From: CAVXDY01 sp963721335
GTDB lineage: Bacteria; Actinomycetota; Thermoleophilia; Miltoncostaeales; Miltoncostaeaceae
NCBI GenBank assembly: GCA_963721335.1
Contig: CAVRIV010000008.1
Coordinates: 434,001-498,000, forward strand
Reading direction: 5' to 3'
DNA: 64,000 nucleotides
Shown in pieces: positions 48,732-57,426 of this stretch. Numbering within the stretch: position 1 is the stretch's first letter; every line of letters starts with the position of its first letter. The position numbers and the translations under genes are program-made. Under the pieces are notes generated by a model. It worked only from the letters and a program-made list of their open reading frames with translations. It did not search any database and was not told the origin of the DNA.

Positions 48732-50717
48732 ATGGCCCGCGCCCTCCTCGCTCTCGCGGTCCTCCTCGTCCTCGCCGTCCCCGCGGCGGGGCTGGGGGCG
48801 ACGCCTGCGGGCGCGCCGGCCCAGCTGGTGGTGGGCACGGGCTCCCCGGCCGAGGCCCGCGCCGTGGCCGCGCGCATCCGGTCCGCGGGCGGCGAGGTCG
48901 ATCCGATCCCCCGCATCGGCGGGATGGCGGTCACCACCGACGATCCGGCGGCCCTCCGGCGCCTGCTGCGGGCGGACCGGCGGGTGGACTTCCTGGAGCC
49001 GGTGCTCACCCGGCACCTCAGCGCCGAGCCCGCCCAGGACATCGACCCGGACAGCGGACGACCCTTCGGCTGGGCCTACGACGCCGTGAACGCGGCGGGC
49101 GGGCTCGCCGCGATGGGCGGCGGATCGAGTGCCGCCGTGGCGGTGCTGGACAGCGGCGTGGACGTGAGCCACCCGGACCTCGCGGGGCGCGTCGGGGCGG
49201 GCGTGGACATCCAGAACGGCGGGACCAGCGTGACCGACGGGGTCGGTCACGGCACGTTCATCGCGGGGCTGATCAGCGCGATCGACGGCAACGGCCTGGG
49301 CGGGCGCGGCGTGGCCGGGGCCACTCCCATCCTGCCGGTGCGCGATCACGACCAACGACAACATCAGCACCGCCGCCGCCGCCGCGGGCATCGTGTGGGC
49401 GGTCGACCACGGGGCCCGCGTCATCAACCTGAGCTTCGGCGGGCCGGGCCTGTCGGAGATCGAGTCGAGCGCGCTCGAGTACGCGCGCCAGCACGACGTG
49501 CTGGTCGTGGCGGCGGCGGGAAACAACGCCAATTCCAGTTCCGGCCGCAACCAGCTCCAGTACCCCGCCGCCGCGATCGGGGGGACGCGCGGCGGCTGGA
49601 GCGGCGGCCTCAGCGTGGGCGCCACGACGCCTGCGGGCGCTCCGGCACCCTTCTCCACGTTCAACGACTCCGTCTCGATCGCCGCCCCCGGCGCGGGCGA
49701 CGGGAGCTGCGGCGACGGCGTCTACTCCACGGTCCCGGGCAACACGAACCTGATCTGGGACGACGGCAACCCCTGCACGCCGACCTTCGGGGCCATCGGG
49801 GATCCCGCAGGCCGCTACGGCTATGGCGAGGGCACCAGCTTCTCCGCGCCCCTCGTGTCGGGCGCCGCGGCGCTCGTGCGCGGCGCCAACGCCCGCCTGA
49901 CGGCCGAGCAGACCGGCGATGTCCTGCGGCGATCGGCCCATCAGACGGTCGGAAGCGGCTGGAACCAGAAGACCGGGGCCGGAATCGTGGACATCACCGC
50001 GGCGGTCGCACTGGCGCGGCGATACGACACCACCCCGCCGGCCCCGGCCCTCGCGGTGGTGGGCGAGCCCTCCGCGGTCGCCGTGAGCCTGGGCGGGACG
50101 GACGTGTCGCATCCCGGCGGCGACGTGGCCGGCATCGCCAGCTACGCCCTCGAGCACTCCGCGGACGGGGTCACCTACACGCCCCTGGTCGCGGCCCAGG
50201 CGGCCCCGCTGCAGGCGCGCGACAGCGCCCCCGCGCGGAGACGGTGGTGGTACCGCGGGACCGTCTGCGATGCCAACCGCAACTGCGCGGCGGTCGTGAA
50301 GGGCCCGACCGGGGCCGCGTCGGCGCGCCTCCTCTCCGCGCGGACCCTCCTTCGGCGCCTGACCGTGACCCGGCCGGGGCGCTGCCCGGGCGCGCGCGCG
50401 GGCCTGCCTCCGCATCGCCTTCGACGCGACCGCGCCCGCGCGAGCGACCTGGACCGTCACGATCCGGCAGACCGGCGAGAAGCGCGTCCTCCTCCGGCGC
50501 TCCGCCCGGGTCCGAAAGAGGGCCCGGGTCGCGCGAGTGCTCAGGCTGCGCCGCGAAGCTCGTCTGCGGCCGTCGGCTGACGGTGACGATCCAGGTGCGC
50601 GGCCCGGCCGGCGTCAGCGCAGACTCGTGCGGCGCCTCCCTCGCGGTCGCGCGTGCCGGTTCCGGCCTGACCACCCCCGGCGGCGGCCACAGCTCCGCGT
50701 GCGTGACGGCGGACTAG
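48732..50717 (+). CDS. Secreted subtilisin-like serine protease (three frameshifts)
   Basis: About 660 residues: signal peptide (residues 1-24), inhibitor-like prodomain, S8 catalytic domain and C-terminal Ig-like region. Catalytic triad: Asp in VAVLDSGVDVSHPDL, His in GVGHGTFIAGLISA, Ser in GYGEGTSFSAPLVSGAAALV, plus the oxyanion asparagine in VVAAAGNNANSS. The reading frame shifts by one base near 49345 (between PILPVR and ITTNDNIS), again near 50390-50405 and near 50530-50550. The end reads GRRLTVTIQVRGPAGVSAD. Each shift is one extra base. Either sequencing errors or a decaying gene; the intact catalytic domain favours errors. Confidence 0.82.
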   Translation: MARALLALAVLLVLAVPAAGLGATPAGAPAQLVVGTGSPAEARAVAARIRSAGGEVDPIPRIGGMAVTTDDPAALRRLLRADRRVDFLEPVLTRHLSAEPAQDIDPDSGRPFGWAYDAVNAAGGLAAMGGGSSAAVAVLDSGVDVSHPDLAGRVGAGVDIQNGGTSVTDGVGHGTFIAGLISAIDGNGLGGRGVAGATPILPVRDHDQRQHQHRRRRRGHRVGGRPRGPRHQPELRRAGPVGDRVERARVRAPARRAGRGGGGKQRQFQFRPQPAPVPRRRDRGDARRLERRPQRGRHDACGRSGTLLHVQRLRLDRRPRRGRRELRRRRLLHGPGQHEPDLGRRQPLHADLRGHRGSRRPLRLWRGHQLLRAPRVGRRGARARRQRPPDGRADRRCPAAIGPSDGRKRLEPEDRGRNRGHHRGGRTGAAIRHHPAGPGPRGGGRALRGRREPGRDGRVASRRRRGRHRQLRPRALRGRGHLHAPGRGPGGPAAGARQRPRAETVVVPRDRLRCQPQLRGGREGPDRGRVGAPPLRADPPSAPDRDPAGALPGRARGPASASPSTRPRPRERPGPSRSGRPARSASSSGAPPGSERGPGSRECSGCAAKLVCGRRLTVTIQVRGPAGVSADSCGASLAVARAGSGLTTPGGGHSSACVTAD

Positions 50718-50725
50718 GCCGCGGC

Positions 50726-52123
50726 GTGGGCGACGACCCGGTCACGGTGGTGTGGTTCCGGCGCGACCTGCGCGCCGACGATCATCCGCGCCTGACCGAG
50801 GCGGCCGCCGGCCGGGTCGTGTGCCTGTTCGTGCTCGACCCGCAGATCCTGGGGCGCCGTCACCATCAGGCGCCCGCCCGGTTGCGGTTCCTGCGAGCGG
50901 GGCTGGAGGCCCTCGACGCCGACCTGCGGTCGCGCGGGTCGCGGCTGGTGGTGCGCGAGGGCCCGCCCGAGCGCGTGGTGCCGGCGGTGGCCCGCGAGGC
51001 GGGCGCCGGGCGGGTGTCGTTCGCGCGTGAGATCTCTCCCCTCGGCCGCGCGCGCGACGCCCGGGTGCGCGCGGCGCTGGAGGCGGCCCGGGTGGAATGC
51101 GTCGCCGGCGGCACCGACCTGGCCGCCGAGCCGGAGGACCTGCCGGGCTCCTCGGGAGACGGGTATCTGGTGTTCACCGCCTTCCACCGGGCCTGGCGGC
51201 GGATCGGGCTTCCCCCCCACCTCCCCGGACCACGGCGGCTGAGCGGGCCGCTGCTCGGGTCGGAGGGGCTCGGCCGGCTTCCCGCAGGCGAGCCGCCCAT
51301 CCCCGCCGGGGCCGCGGCGGCGCGCGAGCGGCTTGCGGAATTCGTGCGCAGCGGGGACGCCGACCGCTACGCCGAGCGGCGCGACATGGTCGCTGATGAC
51401 GCCACCTCCCGTCTGTCCGCCCATCTGCGCCTCGGCATGTGCACGAGCGCGCAGGTGGGCCGCGCGCTCGGGCTCCCCGCCCCCCTCAGCGCGGGCCGCG
51501 AGGCCTTCTGGCGCCAGGTCTGCTGGCGCGAGTTCCTCCACCACCACCTCGCCCGGCATCCCGAGGTGGCGCGCGCCGCCCTCCGTGAGGACCTGCGGGG
51601 CATCGCGTGGGACGACGACCCGGCCGGACTGCGGGCGTGGGCGGCCGGGGAGACCGGCTATCCGCTGGTCGACGCCGGGATGCGCCAGCTCGCCGAGACC
51701 GGCTGGATGCACAACCGGGCCCGCATCGTGACGGCCTCCTTCCTGGTCAAGGACCTCCTCGTCGATTGGCGCATCGGGGAGACCCACTTCATGCGTCATC
51801 TGGTGGACGGCGATCCGGCCAGCAACAACGGCGGATGGCAGTGGACGGCGGGCACCGGCACCGACGCGGCGCCCTATTTTCGCGTGCTCAACCCCGTGCG
51901 CCAGGCGGCGCGGTTCGATCCGCAGGGCGCGTACGTGCGACGCTGGGTGCCCGAGCTGCGCGCGGTCCCGGACGCCCGCATACACGAGCCGTGGAGGATG
52001 AGCGCCGAGGAGGAGCGGGCGGCGGGCTGCCGCATCGGCGGCGACTACCCCGCCCCCCGGGTGGACCACGCCGAGCGGCGGGTGCGGGCGCTGGAGCGCT
52101 ACCGGGCGGCCCGCTCCGGCTGA
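50726..52123 (+). CDS. phr: Deoxyribodipyrimidine photolyase (class I)
   Basis: A 465-residue FAD photolyase that repairs UV pyrimidine dimers with light. N-terminal alpha/beta domain from VVWFRRDLRADDHPRLTEA; FAD-binding helical domain with FWRQVCWREFLHHHLARHP, GYPLVDAGMRQLAETGWMHN, ASFLVKDLLVDWRIGE and NNGGWQWTAGTGTDAAPYFR. GTG 50726 lies nine bases after the subtilase stop. Convergent with the CheW-like gene, overlapping it by 25 bases. No LexA box was seen. Confidence 0.95.
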   Translation: MGDDPVTVVWFRRDLRADDHPRLTEAAAGRVVCLFVLDPQILGRRHHQAPARLRFLRAGLEALDADLRSRGSRLVVREGPPERVVPAVAREAGAGRVSFAREISPLGRARDARVRAALEAARVECVAGGTDLAAEPEDLPGSSGDGYLVFTAFHRAWRRIGLPPHLPGPRRLSGPLLGSEGLGRLPAGEPPIPAGAAAARERLAEFVRSGDADRYAERRDMVADDATSRLSAHLRLGMCTSAQVGRALGLPAPLSAGREAFWRQVCWREFLHHHLARHPEVARAALREDLRGIAWDDDPAGLRAWAAGETGYPLVDAGMRQLAETGWMHNRARIVTASFLVKDLLVDWRIGETHFMRHLVDGDPASNNGGWQWTAGTGTDAAPYFRVLNPVRQAARFDPQGAYVRRWVPELRAVPDARIHEPWRMSAEEERAAGCRIGGDYPAPRVDHAERRVRALERYRAARSG

Positions 52124-52518
52124 AGCCCCAGCAGCCCGGGAAGGTCGAGGATCATGAGCAGGCGCCCGTCGAGCGGGACCACCGCGTCGAGGTGCTCGCC
52201 GCCCGCGGGCGGCCGCTCGCAGCGCTCGAAGGCCACCAGGACCACCTCGTGCACGTCGTCCACCACCAGCCCGGTCACCGTCCCGCGGAGCCGGACCACC
52301 ACGATCGCCGGCGCCGCCGGAGGGCAGGGCGCCACGCCCAGCCGGTCGCCCAGGCGCACCAGCGCGACGACCTGGCCGCTCGCATCGAGGGCGCTCTCGC
52401 CGGTCGCCCCCGGATGGGGACCCGGCTCCCGGTACTCGAGGATGTGGTCCACGCACTCCATGGGCACCCCGTAGCGCCCCGCGCCGAGGGACACCACCAA
52501 CAGCTCCCGCCCCACCAC
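52099..52518 (-). CDS. CheW-like domain protein (orphan)
   Basis: A 139-residue single CheW domain: LLVVSLGAGRYGVPMECVDHI, then VALVRLGDRLGVAP, then GLVVDDVHEVVLVAFERCER and RLLMILDLPGLLGL. CheW couples chemoreceptors to the CheA kinase, but no che, receptor or flagellar gene is in the window. GTG 52518 has GGAGGGG upstream. A minus-strand TAGAGA near 52549 may be its promoter. It could belong to a distant chemosensory cluster or a solo signalling protein. Confidence 0.85.
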   Translation of the reverse strand: MVGRELLVVSLGAGRYGVPMECVDHILEYREPGPHPGATGESALDASGQVVALVRLGDRLGVAPCPPAAPAIVVVRLRGTVTGLVVDDVHEVVLVAFERCERPPAGGEHLDAVVPLDGRLLMILDLPGLLGLQPERAAR

Positions 52519-52609
52519 GATCCCCTCCGCATCGCGTGCCGTGAGATCTCTATCGGCCGGCACGTGGGCCGACCTGATGGGCGCGCCGGGTCGCGCGAGG
52601 TACCCGTGG

Positions 52610-52615
52610 TACGGT
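52610..52615 (+). promoter_or_regulatory. Thiamin operon -10 box
   Basis: TACGGT just upstream of the TPP riboswitch; transcription would begin near 52622, at the first base of the aptamer. Confidence 0.5.
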
Positions 52616-52621
52616 TCTCTC

Positions 52622-52710
52622 AGTCCAGGGGAGCTGCCGTGAGGCGGCTGAGAGGAGGCAATCCTGCCTCGACCCGTGAACCTGATCTGGGTAATTCCAG
52701 CGAAGGAAGA
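52622..52710 (+). ncRNA. TPP riboswitch (THI element)
   Basis: The thiamin-pyrophosphate aptamer is recognised by AGGGGAGC (52627-52634), GCTGAGA (52647-52653), a variable GGAGGCAATCCTGCC hairpin, and GACCCGTGAACCTGATCTGG (52671-52690) followed by GTAATTCCAGCGAAGGAAGA. When TPP binds, expression of the downstream thiL operon should fall. The ribosome site GAAGGAAG directly after the aptamer suggests control of translation start. Confidence 0.95.
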
Positions 52711-52714
52711 CACG

Positions 52715-53701
52715 ATCACCCGAATCTCCGAGCTGGCGCTCATCGAGCGCATCGCGGCACGTTCGGCCATCCGCCCCGGCACCGCGCTGGGGATCGGGGA
52801 CGACGCCGCCGTCATCGCCATCGGCGGCCACGCGGTCGTGACCCACGACATGCTGGTGGAGGCCGTCCACTTCCGGCGCTCCACGACCGGTCTGCGCGAC
52901 CTGGGGCACAAGGCCCTGGCGGTCAACCTGTCGGACCTCGCCGCGATGGGCGCCGAGCCGGTGGCGGCCCTGGTGGGCCTGGGGCTTCCGGCCGACGTGG
53001 GCACCGCCGACGTGGACGAGCTCTACGAGGGCATCGAGCGGGTTGCGGAGCCCTTCGGGGTCACCGTCGCCGGAGGGGACATCACCGCCGCGCCGGTCCT
53101 GGTGCTGGCCGTGACGGCCGTCGGGCGGCCCTGGCCGGGGGTGGCGCCCGTGGGCCGGGCGGGCGGCCGGGCCGGGGACCTGCTCTGCGTCACGGGAAGC
53201 CTGGGCGCGGCGGCGGCGGGCCTGGCCGTCCTGGAGGACCCGGAGCGCGCGGCCGGGATCGATGCCGCCGCGTCCCTCCGCGCGGCGCACCGCGCGCCGC
53301 AGCCCAGGATCGGGGCCGGCCGCACGCTGGCCTCGGGCGGAGTCCGCGCGATGCTCGACGTGTCCGACGGGCTCGCGCTCGACGCCCTGCGGATGGCCCG
53401 GGCGAGCGGGCTGCGGGCCCGGATCGATCTCGACGCGGTGCCGCTGGCGGCGGGGGTGGAGGCGGTGGCCGCCGCCCACGGGGACGACCCGCGCATCCTC
53501 GCCGCCACCGGGGGGGAGGACTACGAGCTGCTCGCCGCGGTGCCGCCCGGCCTGCTCGAGGCCCTCCGCGCGGAGCTCGACGTCCCTCTCACCCCCGTGG
53601 GACGGCTGGAGGAGGGCGACCCCGAGCTCGTGGCGGTCGATCGGACGGGCCGGGTCGTGCCGCTGCCCCGCCCGGGATGGGAGCACGATGCCGGGGCCTG
53701 A
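52715..53701 (+). CDS. thiL: Thiamine-monophosphate kinase (start unclear)
   Basis: Phosphorylates thiamine monophosphate to TPP. Motifs: GIGDDAAVIAIGG, MLVEAVHF, GHKALAVNLSDLAAMGAEP, AGGDITAAP and MLDVSDGLALDA with Mg-binding aspartates. The only ordinary in-frame start near the N-terminus, GTG 52676, lies inside the riboswitch and is unlikely. The conserved start RISELALIERI lies downstream; ATC 52715 is well spaced behind GGAAG, and CTG 52733 is another option. A base error turning ATG into ATC is possible. First gene of the TPP-controlled operon. Confidence 0.9.
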   Translation: MTRISELALIERIAARSAIRPGTALGIGDDAAVIAIGGHAVVTHDMLVEAVHFRRSTTGLRDLGHKALAVNLSDLAAMGAEPVAALVGLGLPADVGTADVDELYEGIERVAEPFGVTVAGGDITAAPVLVLAVTAVGRPWPGVAPVGRAGGRAGDLLCVTGSLGAAAAGLAVLEDPERAAGIDAAASLRAAHRAPQPRIGAGRTLASGGVRAMLDVSDGLALDALRMARASGLRARIDLDAVPLAAGVEAVAAAHGDDPRILAATGGEDYELLAAVPPGLLEALRAELDVPLTPVGRLEEGDPELVAVDRTGRVVPLPRPGWEHDAGA

Positions 53702-54464
53702 GGCCGGCGGCCCCACGCTCGCGTGCCGCGACCTGCGGCTCGATCTGGGCGGGCGCGCGGTGCTGGACGGCGTCGACCTCTCGGTGGCGTCCGGCGAGCT
53801 GGTCGCCCTGGTCGGTCCCTCCGGGTGCGGCAAGAGCACCCTGTTGTCGATCCTCGCGGGCCTGCGCGAGCCCGACTCCGGCGAGGTGCTGGTGGACGGG
53901 CACCCCGACCCGGCGCGGCTGGGCCGGATCACGCTGATGCCGCAGAGCGACGCCCTGCTGCCGTGGCGAACGCTGCAGGACAACGTGCGCGTGGGAGCGC
54001 ACCTCGGCGGCCTGCCGGACGACGAGCGCGACCGCGCCGTCCGCCGGGCGCTGGCCCGGATGGGGCTCGCGGGATTCGAGGAGCACTACCCGCACGCCCT
54101 CTCGGGCGGTATGCGCCAGCGCGCGGCGCTCGCGCGGACGCTGCTCGGGGGCGGGCGCACCTGGCTGCTGGACGAGCCCTTCGGGGCGCTCGACGCCCTC
54201 ACGCGGGCCGATCTGCAGGGCGCCCTCGCCGCCGCGTGGCGCGAGAGCCGTCCCACCGTCCTGCTCGTGACCCACGACATCGAGGAGGCGATCCTGCTCG
54301 CCGACCGGGTGCTGGTGAGCGGGCCGCGCCCGGCGCGGGTGGTGGACGAGGTGGCCGTCGACCTGCCGCGCCCGCGCGGCCTGGCGGATACGGCCCGGCC
54401 CGAGTTCGGAGAGCTGCGCGGGCGCGTGATGGACGCGCTGCGATCGGCGGGGGCCCTGGCATGA
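53688..54464 (+). CDS. thiZ: Thiamin-precursor ABC transporter, ATP-binding subunit (ThiZ-like)
   Basis: A 258-residue ATPase of the nitrate/taurine/HMP import group. Walker A GPSGCGKST, signature LSGGMRQRAALARTLL, Walker B TWLLDEPFGALDALTRADLQ and VTHDIEEAILLADRVLV, all intact. ATG 53688 overlaps the thiL end by 14 bases. With ThiX- and ThiY-like partners it would import a formylaminopyrimidine or HMP precursor; the riboswitch and neighbours support this. Confidence 0.88.
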   Translation: MPGPEAGGPTLACRDLRLDLGGRAVLDGVDLSVASGELVALVGPSGCGKSTLLSILAGLREPDSGEVLVDGHPDPARLGRITLMPQSDALLPWRTLQDNVRVGAHLGGLPDDERDRAVRRALARMGLAGFEEHYPHALSGGMRQRAALARTLLGGGRTWLLDEPFGALDALTRADLQGALAAAWRESRPTVLLVTHDIEEAILLADRVLVSGPRPARVVDEVAVDLPRPRGLADTARPEFGELRGRVMDALRSAGALA

Positions 54465-55294
54465 GCACGGTGGACCGCCTCTCCACGTCCGCGCCGATCG
54501 CCACCCCCGCCCCGGCGTCCGGCGGCGGCTGGTGGCGCCGCCTGCCGATCCTCCTGCTTCCCCTGGCCGGGCTCGCCGTCTGGCAGGGGGTGGTGTGGCT
54601 GGCCGCGCCGCGCGACTGGCTCCTCCCCTCCCCCGCGACCGTCGCCGAGACCCTCTGGACCGACCGCGACCGGCTGTGGTTCCACGCCCAGGCCACGATC
54701 ACCGAGGCCGGGATCGGATTCGCCCTGGCCGCCGCGCTGGGCGTGGCCCTCGCCGTGGGGATCGCGTCGCTGCGCCCGATGGAGGTGGCCGTCTACCCCT
54801 GGCTCGTGGCCAGCCAGGCGATCCCGATCCTGGCCGTGGCGCCGCTCGTCGCCATCTGGCTCGACTACGGGACCGCGCAGGTGATGGTGGCCTTCGTGAT
54901 CGCGTTCTTCCCGGTCGTGGTGACGGGCGTCGACGGCCTCCGCGGCGTCGACCCCGCGATGGCCCGGGCCGTGCGCACCCTGGGGTCGGGGCGCACCTGG
55001 ACCTTCTGGCGGGTCACGTTCCCCGCGTCGCTGCCCACGCTCTTCTCCGGACTCAAGATGGCCGCCGTGTTCTCGGTCACGGGCGCCGTCGTGGCCGAGT
55101 ACGTCGGCGCCGACCGCGGCCTGGGCTACCTCTCGGAGTTCTCCACCGCCGAGTTCCAGACCGCTCGCAGCTTCGCGGCGATCGTCCTGCTCGCCCTCAT
55201 CGGCCTCGCCTTCTTCGGAGCCGTCTGCGTCCTGGAGCGGCTGGCCCTCCCCCACCGCCACCATTCCGTCCGCCCGTCCTGGAGACACCGATGA
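54461..55294 (+). CDS. thiX: Thiamin-precursor ABC transporter, permease (ThiX-like)
   Basis: A 277-residue permease with six helices. The coupling helix region is recognised by VRTLGSGRTWTFWRVTFPAS with SLPTLFSGLK (the EAA loop of the SsuC/TauC/ThiX group). Ser/Pro/Ala-rich cytoplasmic start. The start ATG overlaps the ATPase stop as ATGA, and the stop overlaps the ThiY-like start as ATGA. Confidence 0.88.
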   Translation: MSTVDRLSTSAPIATPAPASGGGWWRRLPILLLPLAGLAVWQGVVWLAAPRDWLLPSPATVAETLWTDRDRLWFHAQATITEAGIGFALAAALGVALAVGIASLRPMEVAVYPWLVASQAIPILAVAPLVAIWLDYGTAQVMVAFVIAFFPVVVTGVDGLRGVDPAMARAVRTLGSGRTWTFWRVTFPASLPTLFSGLKMAAVFSVTGAVVAEYVGADRGLGYLSEFSTAEFQTARSFAAIVLLALIGLAFFGAVCVLERLALPHRHHSVRPSWRHR

Positions 55295-56292
55295 TCCGCC
55301 GCCCGTTCCTCCTCGTGTGCCTCGTCCTGGCGCTGGCCGCGGGGGCCGTCGCCTGCGGAGAGGACTCGGAGCCCGCCGCCGACGCAAGGAAGGTCGACCT
55401 CATCCTCGACTGGTTCCCGAACGCCGACCACGCCGGCATCTACGGCGCCGTGGGCGAGGATTACTTCGCCGACGAGGGCCTCGACGTGACGCCGACGGTC
55501 CCCAGCGATCCGGCCGCATCCCTCAAGCAGGTCGGGGCGGGGCGGGCGCCCTTCGCCGTGTCCTACGAGCCCGAGGTCCTGCTCGCGCGGTCTCAGGGCG
55601 TGCCGGTGGTCGCGATCGGGGCGATCGTGACCCACCCCCTGAACGCGGTCCTCGTGCGGCGCGACCGCGGCATCTCGCGCCCGCGCGAGCTGGAGGGCAG
55701 GACCGTGGGCGCCACCGGGCTCCCAACCGACCGGCCGCTGCTCGACGCGGTGGTGCGCTCGGACGGCGGCGACCCGGCGCGCGTGACGGTGAAGAACGTC
55801 GGGTTCAACCTGGCCCCGGCGCTGGCGGCGGGGAAGGTCGACGCCGTCATCGGCGCCTACTGGAACATCGAGGGCGTCCAGCTCGAGCGCCAGGGGGTTC
55901 CGGTCGAGGCGTTCCGGCTGGAGCAGAACGGAGTGCCGGACTACGACGAGCTGGTCGTCGTCACCAGCGACGAGGTGGCCGAGCAGGACCCCGAGCTGGT
56001 GAGGGCGTTCCTGCGCGCGCTGCGCAAGGGCCAGGACTGGGCGGCCACCGACCAGAGCGGCGCCACGAAGAACCTGCTGGACGCCAACGAGGACCTCGAC
56101 GAGACGACGGTCAACGAGCAGGTGCGCCTGACGGCCGACCTCTTCTCGCCGCCCGACGGCCCGACGCTCGGCCTCGACCCGGCCGAATGGGCGGCCATGG
56201 CCGACTGGATGCGCGCGAACGGGCTTCTCACCGAGCCCCTCGACGTGTCCCAGGCCGTCACCGAGCGCTTCCTGCCCGAGCCTCCGAGCTGA
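55291..56292 (+). CDS. thiY: Thiamin-precursor ABC transporter, substrate-binding lipoprotein (ThiY-like)
   Basis: A 333-residue NMT1/THI5-like periplasmic-type binding protein. The signal peptide ends in the lipobox GAVACG, so it is lipid-anchored. The body starts KVDLILDWFPNADHAGIYGA, very close to ThiY and yeast Thi5; VSYEPEVLLARSQGVPVVAI and VGATGLPTDRPLLDAVV follow. It would bind the pyrimidine precursor N-formyl-4-amino-5-aminomethyl-2-methylpyrimidine or HMP. Confidence 0.9.
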   Translation: MIRRPFLLVCLVLALAAGAVACGEDSEPAADARKVDLILDWFPNADHAGIYGAVGEDYFADEGLDVTPTVPSDPAASLKQVGAGRAPFAVSYEPEVLLARSQGVPVVAIGAIVTHPLNAVLVRRDRGISRPRELEGRTVGATGLPTDRPLLDAVVRSDGGDPARVTVKNVGFNLAPALAAGKVDAVIGAYWNIEGVQLERQGVPVEAFRLEQNGVPDYDELVVVTSDEVAEQDPELVRAFLRALRKGQDWAATDQSGATKNLLDANEDLDETTVNEQVRLTADLFSPPDGPTLGLDPAEWAAMADWMRANGLLTEPLDVSQAVTERFLPEPPS

Positions 56293-57401
56293 GCTCCCCC
56301 GTCGACATCGTGGTGGCGGGGGCCGGGCCATGGGGGCTCGGCATCGCCTGGCGCGCGGCCGCGGCCGGAGCGTCGGTGGTCGTCGTGGACGATGGCGTGC
56401 AGCCCGCGGCATGGGTGGCCGCGGGCATGCTCGGCCCCTGGTCGGAGCCCACCGAGGGCGAGGAGGAGATGCACCGGCTGCTGGTCCGCTCGGCGCGGGC
56501 CTGGCCCGGCTTCGCCGCGGAGGTGGTCTCCGCGGCCGGACGCGACGCCGGCTACGTCGTCTCCGGCGCCGTGCTGGCCGCGGCCCGGCCCGAGCACCGG
56601 GCGGTCGTGCGCCACCGGCTGGGGCTGCTCGAGGGGTGGGGCGATGGCGTGGAGTGGCTCGACGGGTCGGCCCTGCGCGAGATCGAGCCCGGACTCGGGC
56701 CGGCGGTGTCCGGCGGCGCGAGCCTCCCCGACGAGCACCAGGTCGAGCCCCGCGCGCTGCTCGCGGCTCTGCGCGCGGCCTGCGCGCAGGCGGGCGTGAC
56801 CGTGGTCCCGGGCCGGGTCGCGGCGGTGCGCCGCGCCGGCGGCCGGGCGTCCGGGGTGGAGCTGGAGGACGGTCTCGCGGTCGAGGCGGGGCGGGTCGTG
56901 ATCGCCGCCGGCTGGCGCAGCGGGAGCCTTGGCGGCGCCGTGGCCATCCGGCCGGTCAAGGGGCAGATCCTGCGCGCCCGTGCGACCTCGGAGGCTCCCG
57001 TCCCGATCCGGCGCGTCGTGCGCACGCCCTCCGTCTACCTCGCCCCCCGTGGCGACGAGGTGGTGATCGGGGCGACGATGGAGGAGCGCGGGGACCGGCT
57101 GGTGACCGTGCGGGGCGTCCACGGACTCCTGGACGAGGCTCTGCGCGTCGTGCCCGGGCTGGCGGAGATGGAGCTGGCCGAGCTCGCGGCCGGCCTGAGA
57201 CCCACGGGCCACCGGGGCCTGCCCGCGATCGGGACCGATCCTGCGGACGGCGTCGTCTGGGCGACGGGAGGGTACCGCCACGGCCTGCTGCTCCTCCCCG
57301 TCGCCTCCGAGGCGGGCGCGGCCCTGGCCCTGGGGCGACCGGCCCCCGCCTGGGCGGAGATCGCGGCCGCCGGGGTGGCGACGACGAGCGCGTCCGCCTG
57401 A
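56289..57401 (+). CDS. thiO: Glycine oxidase ThiO, CTG start
   Basis: A 370-residue FAD-dependent DAO-family oxidase that makes the iminoglycine used for the thiazole of thiamin. Rossmann motif VDIVVAGAGPWGLGIAWRAA; VAAGMLGPWSEP; GQILRARATSEAP; the C-terminal RPTGHRGLPAIG region reads LRPTGHRGLPAIGTD. The start is CTG 56289, overlapping the ThiY TGA as CTGA; GTG downstream would cut into the first beta strand. Last gene of the riboswitch operon. thiG and thiS are not in the window. Confidence 0.88.
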   Translation: MSSPVDIVVAGAGPWGLGIAWRAAAAGASVVVVDDGVQPAAWVAAGMLGPWSEPTEGEEEMHRLLVRSARAWPGFAAEVVSAAGRDAGYVVSGAVLAAARPEHRAVVRHRLGLLEGWGDGVEWLDGSALREIEPGLGPAVSGGASLPDEHQVEPRALLAALRAACAQAGVTVVPGRVAAVRRAGGRASGVELEDGLAVEAGRVVIAAGWRSGSLGGAVAIRPVKGQILRARATSEAPVPIRRVVRTPSVYLAPRGDEVVIGATMEERGDRLVTVRGVHGLLDEALRVVPGLAEMELAELAAGLRPTGHRGLPAIGTDPADGVVWATGGYRHGLLLLPVASEAGAALALGRPAPAWAEIAAAGVATTSASA

Positions 57402-57426
57402 GCGGCGCACGCCCTCACGCGGTCCG

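Noticed and set aside
52676..52714. GTG inside the TPP aptamer as thiL start
   Set aside because: It would translate the riboswitch core and adds residues absent from ThiL proteins.
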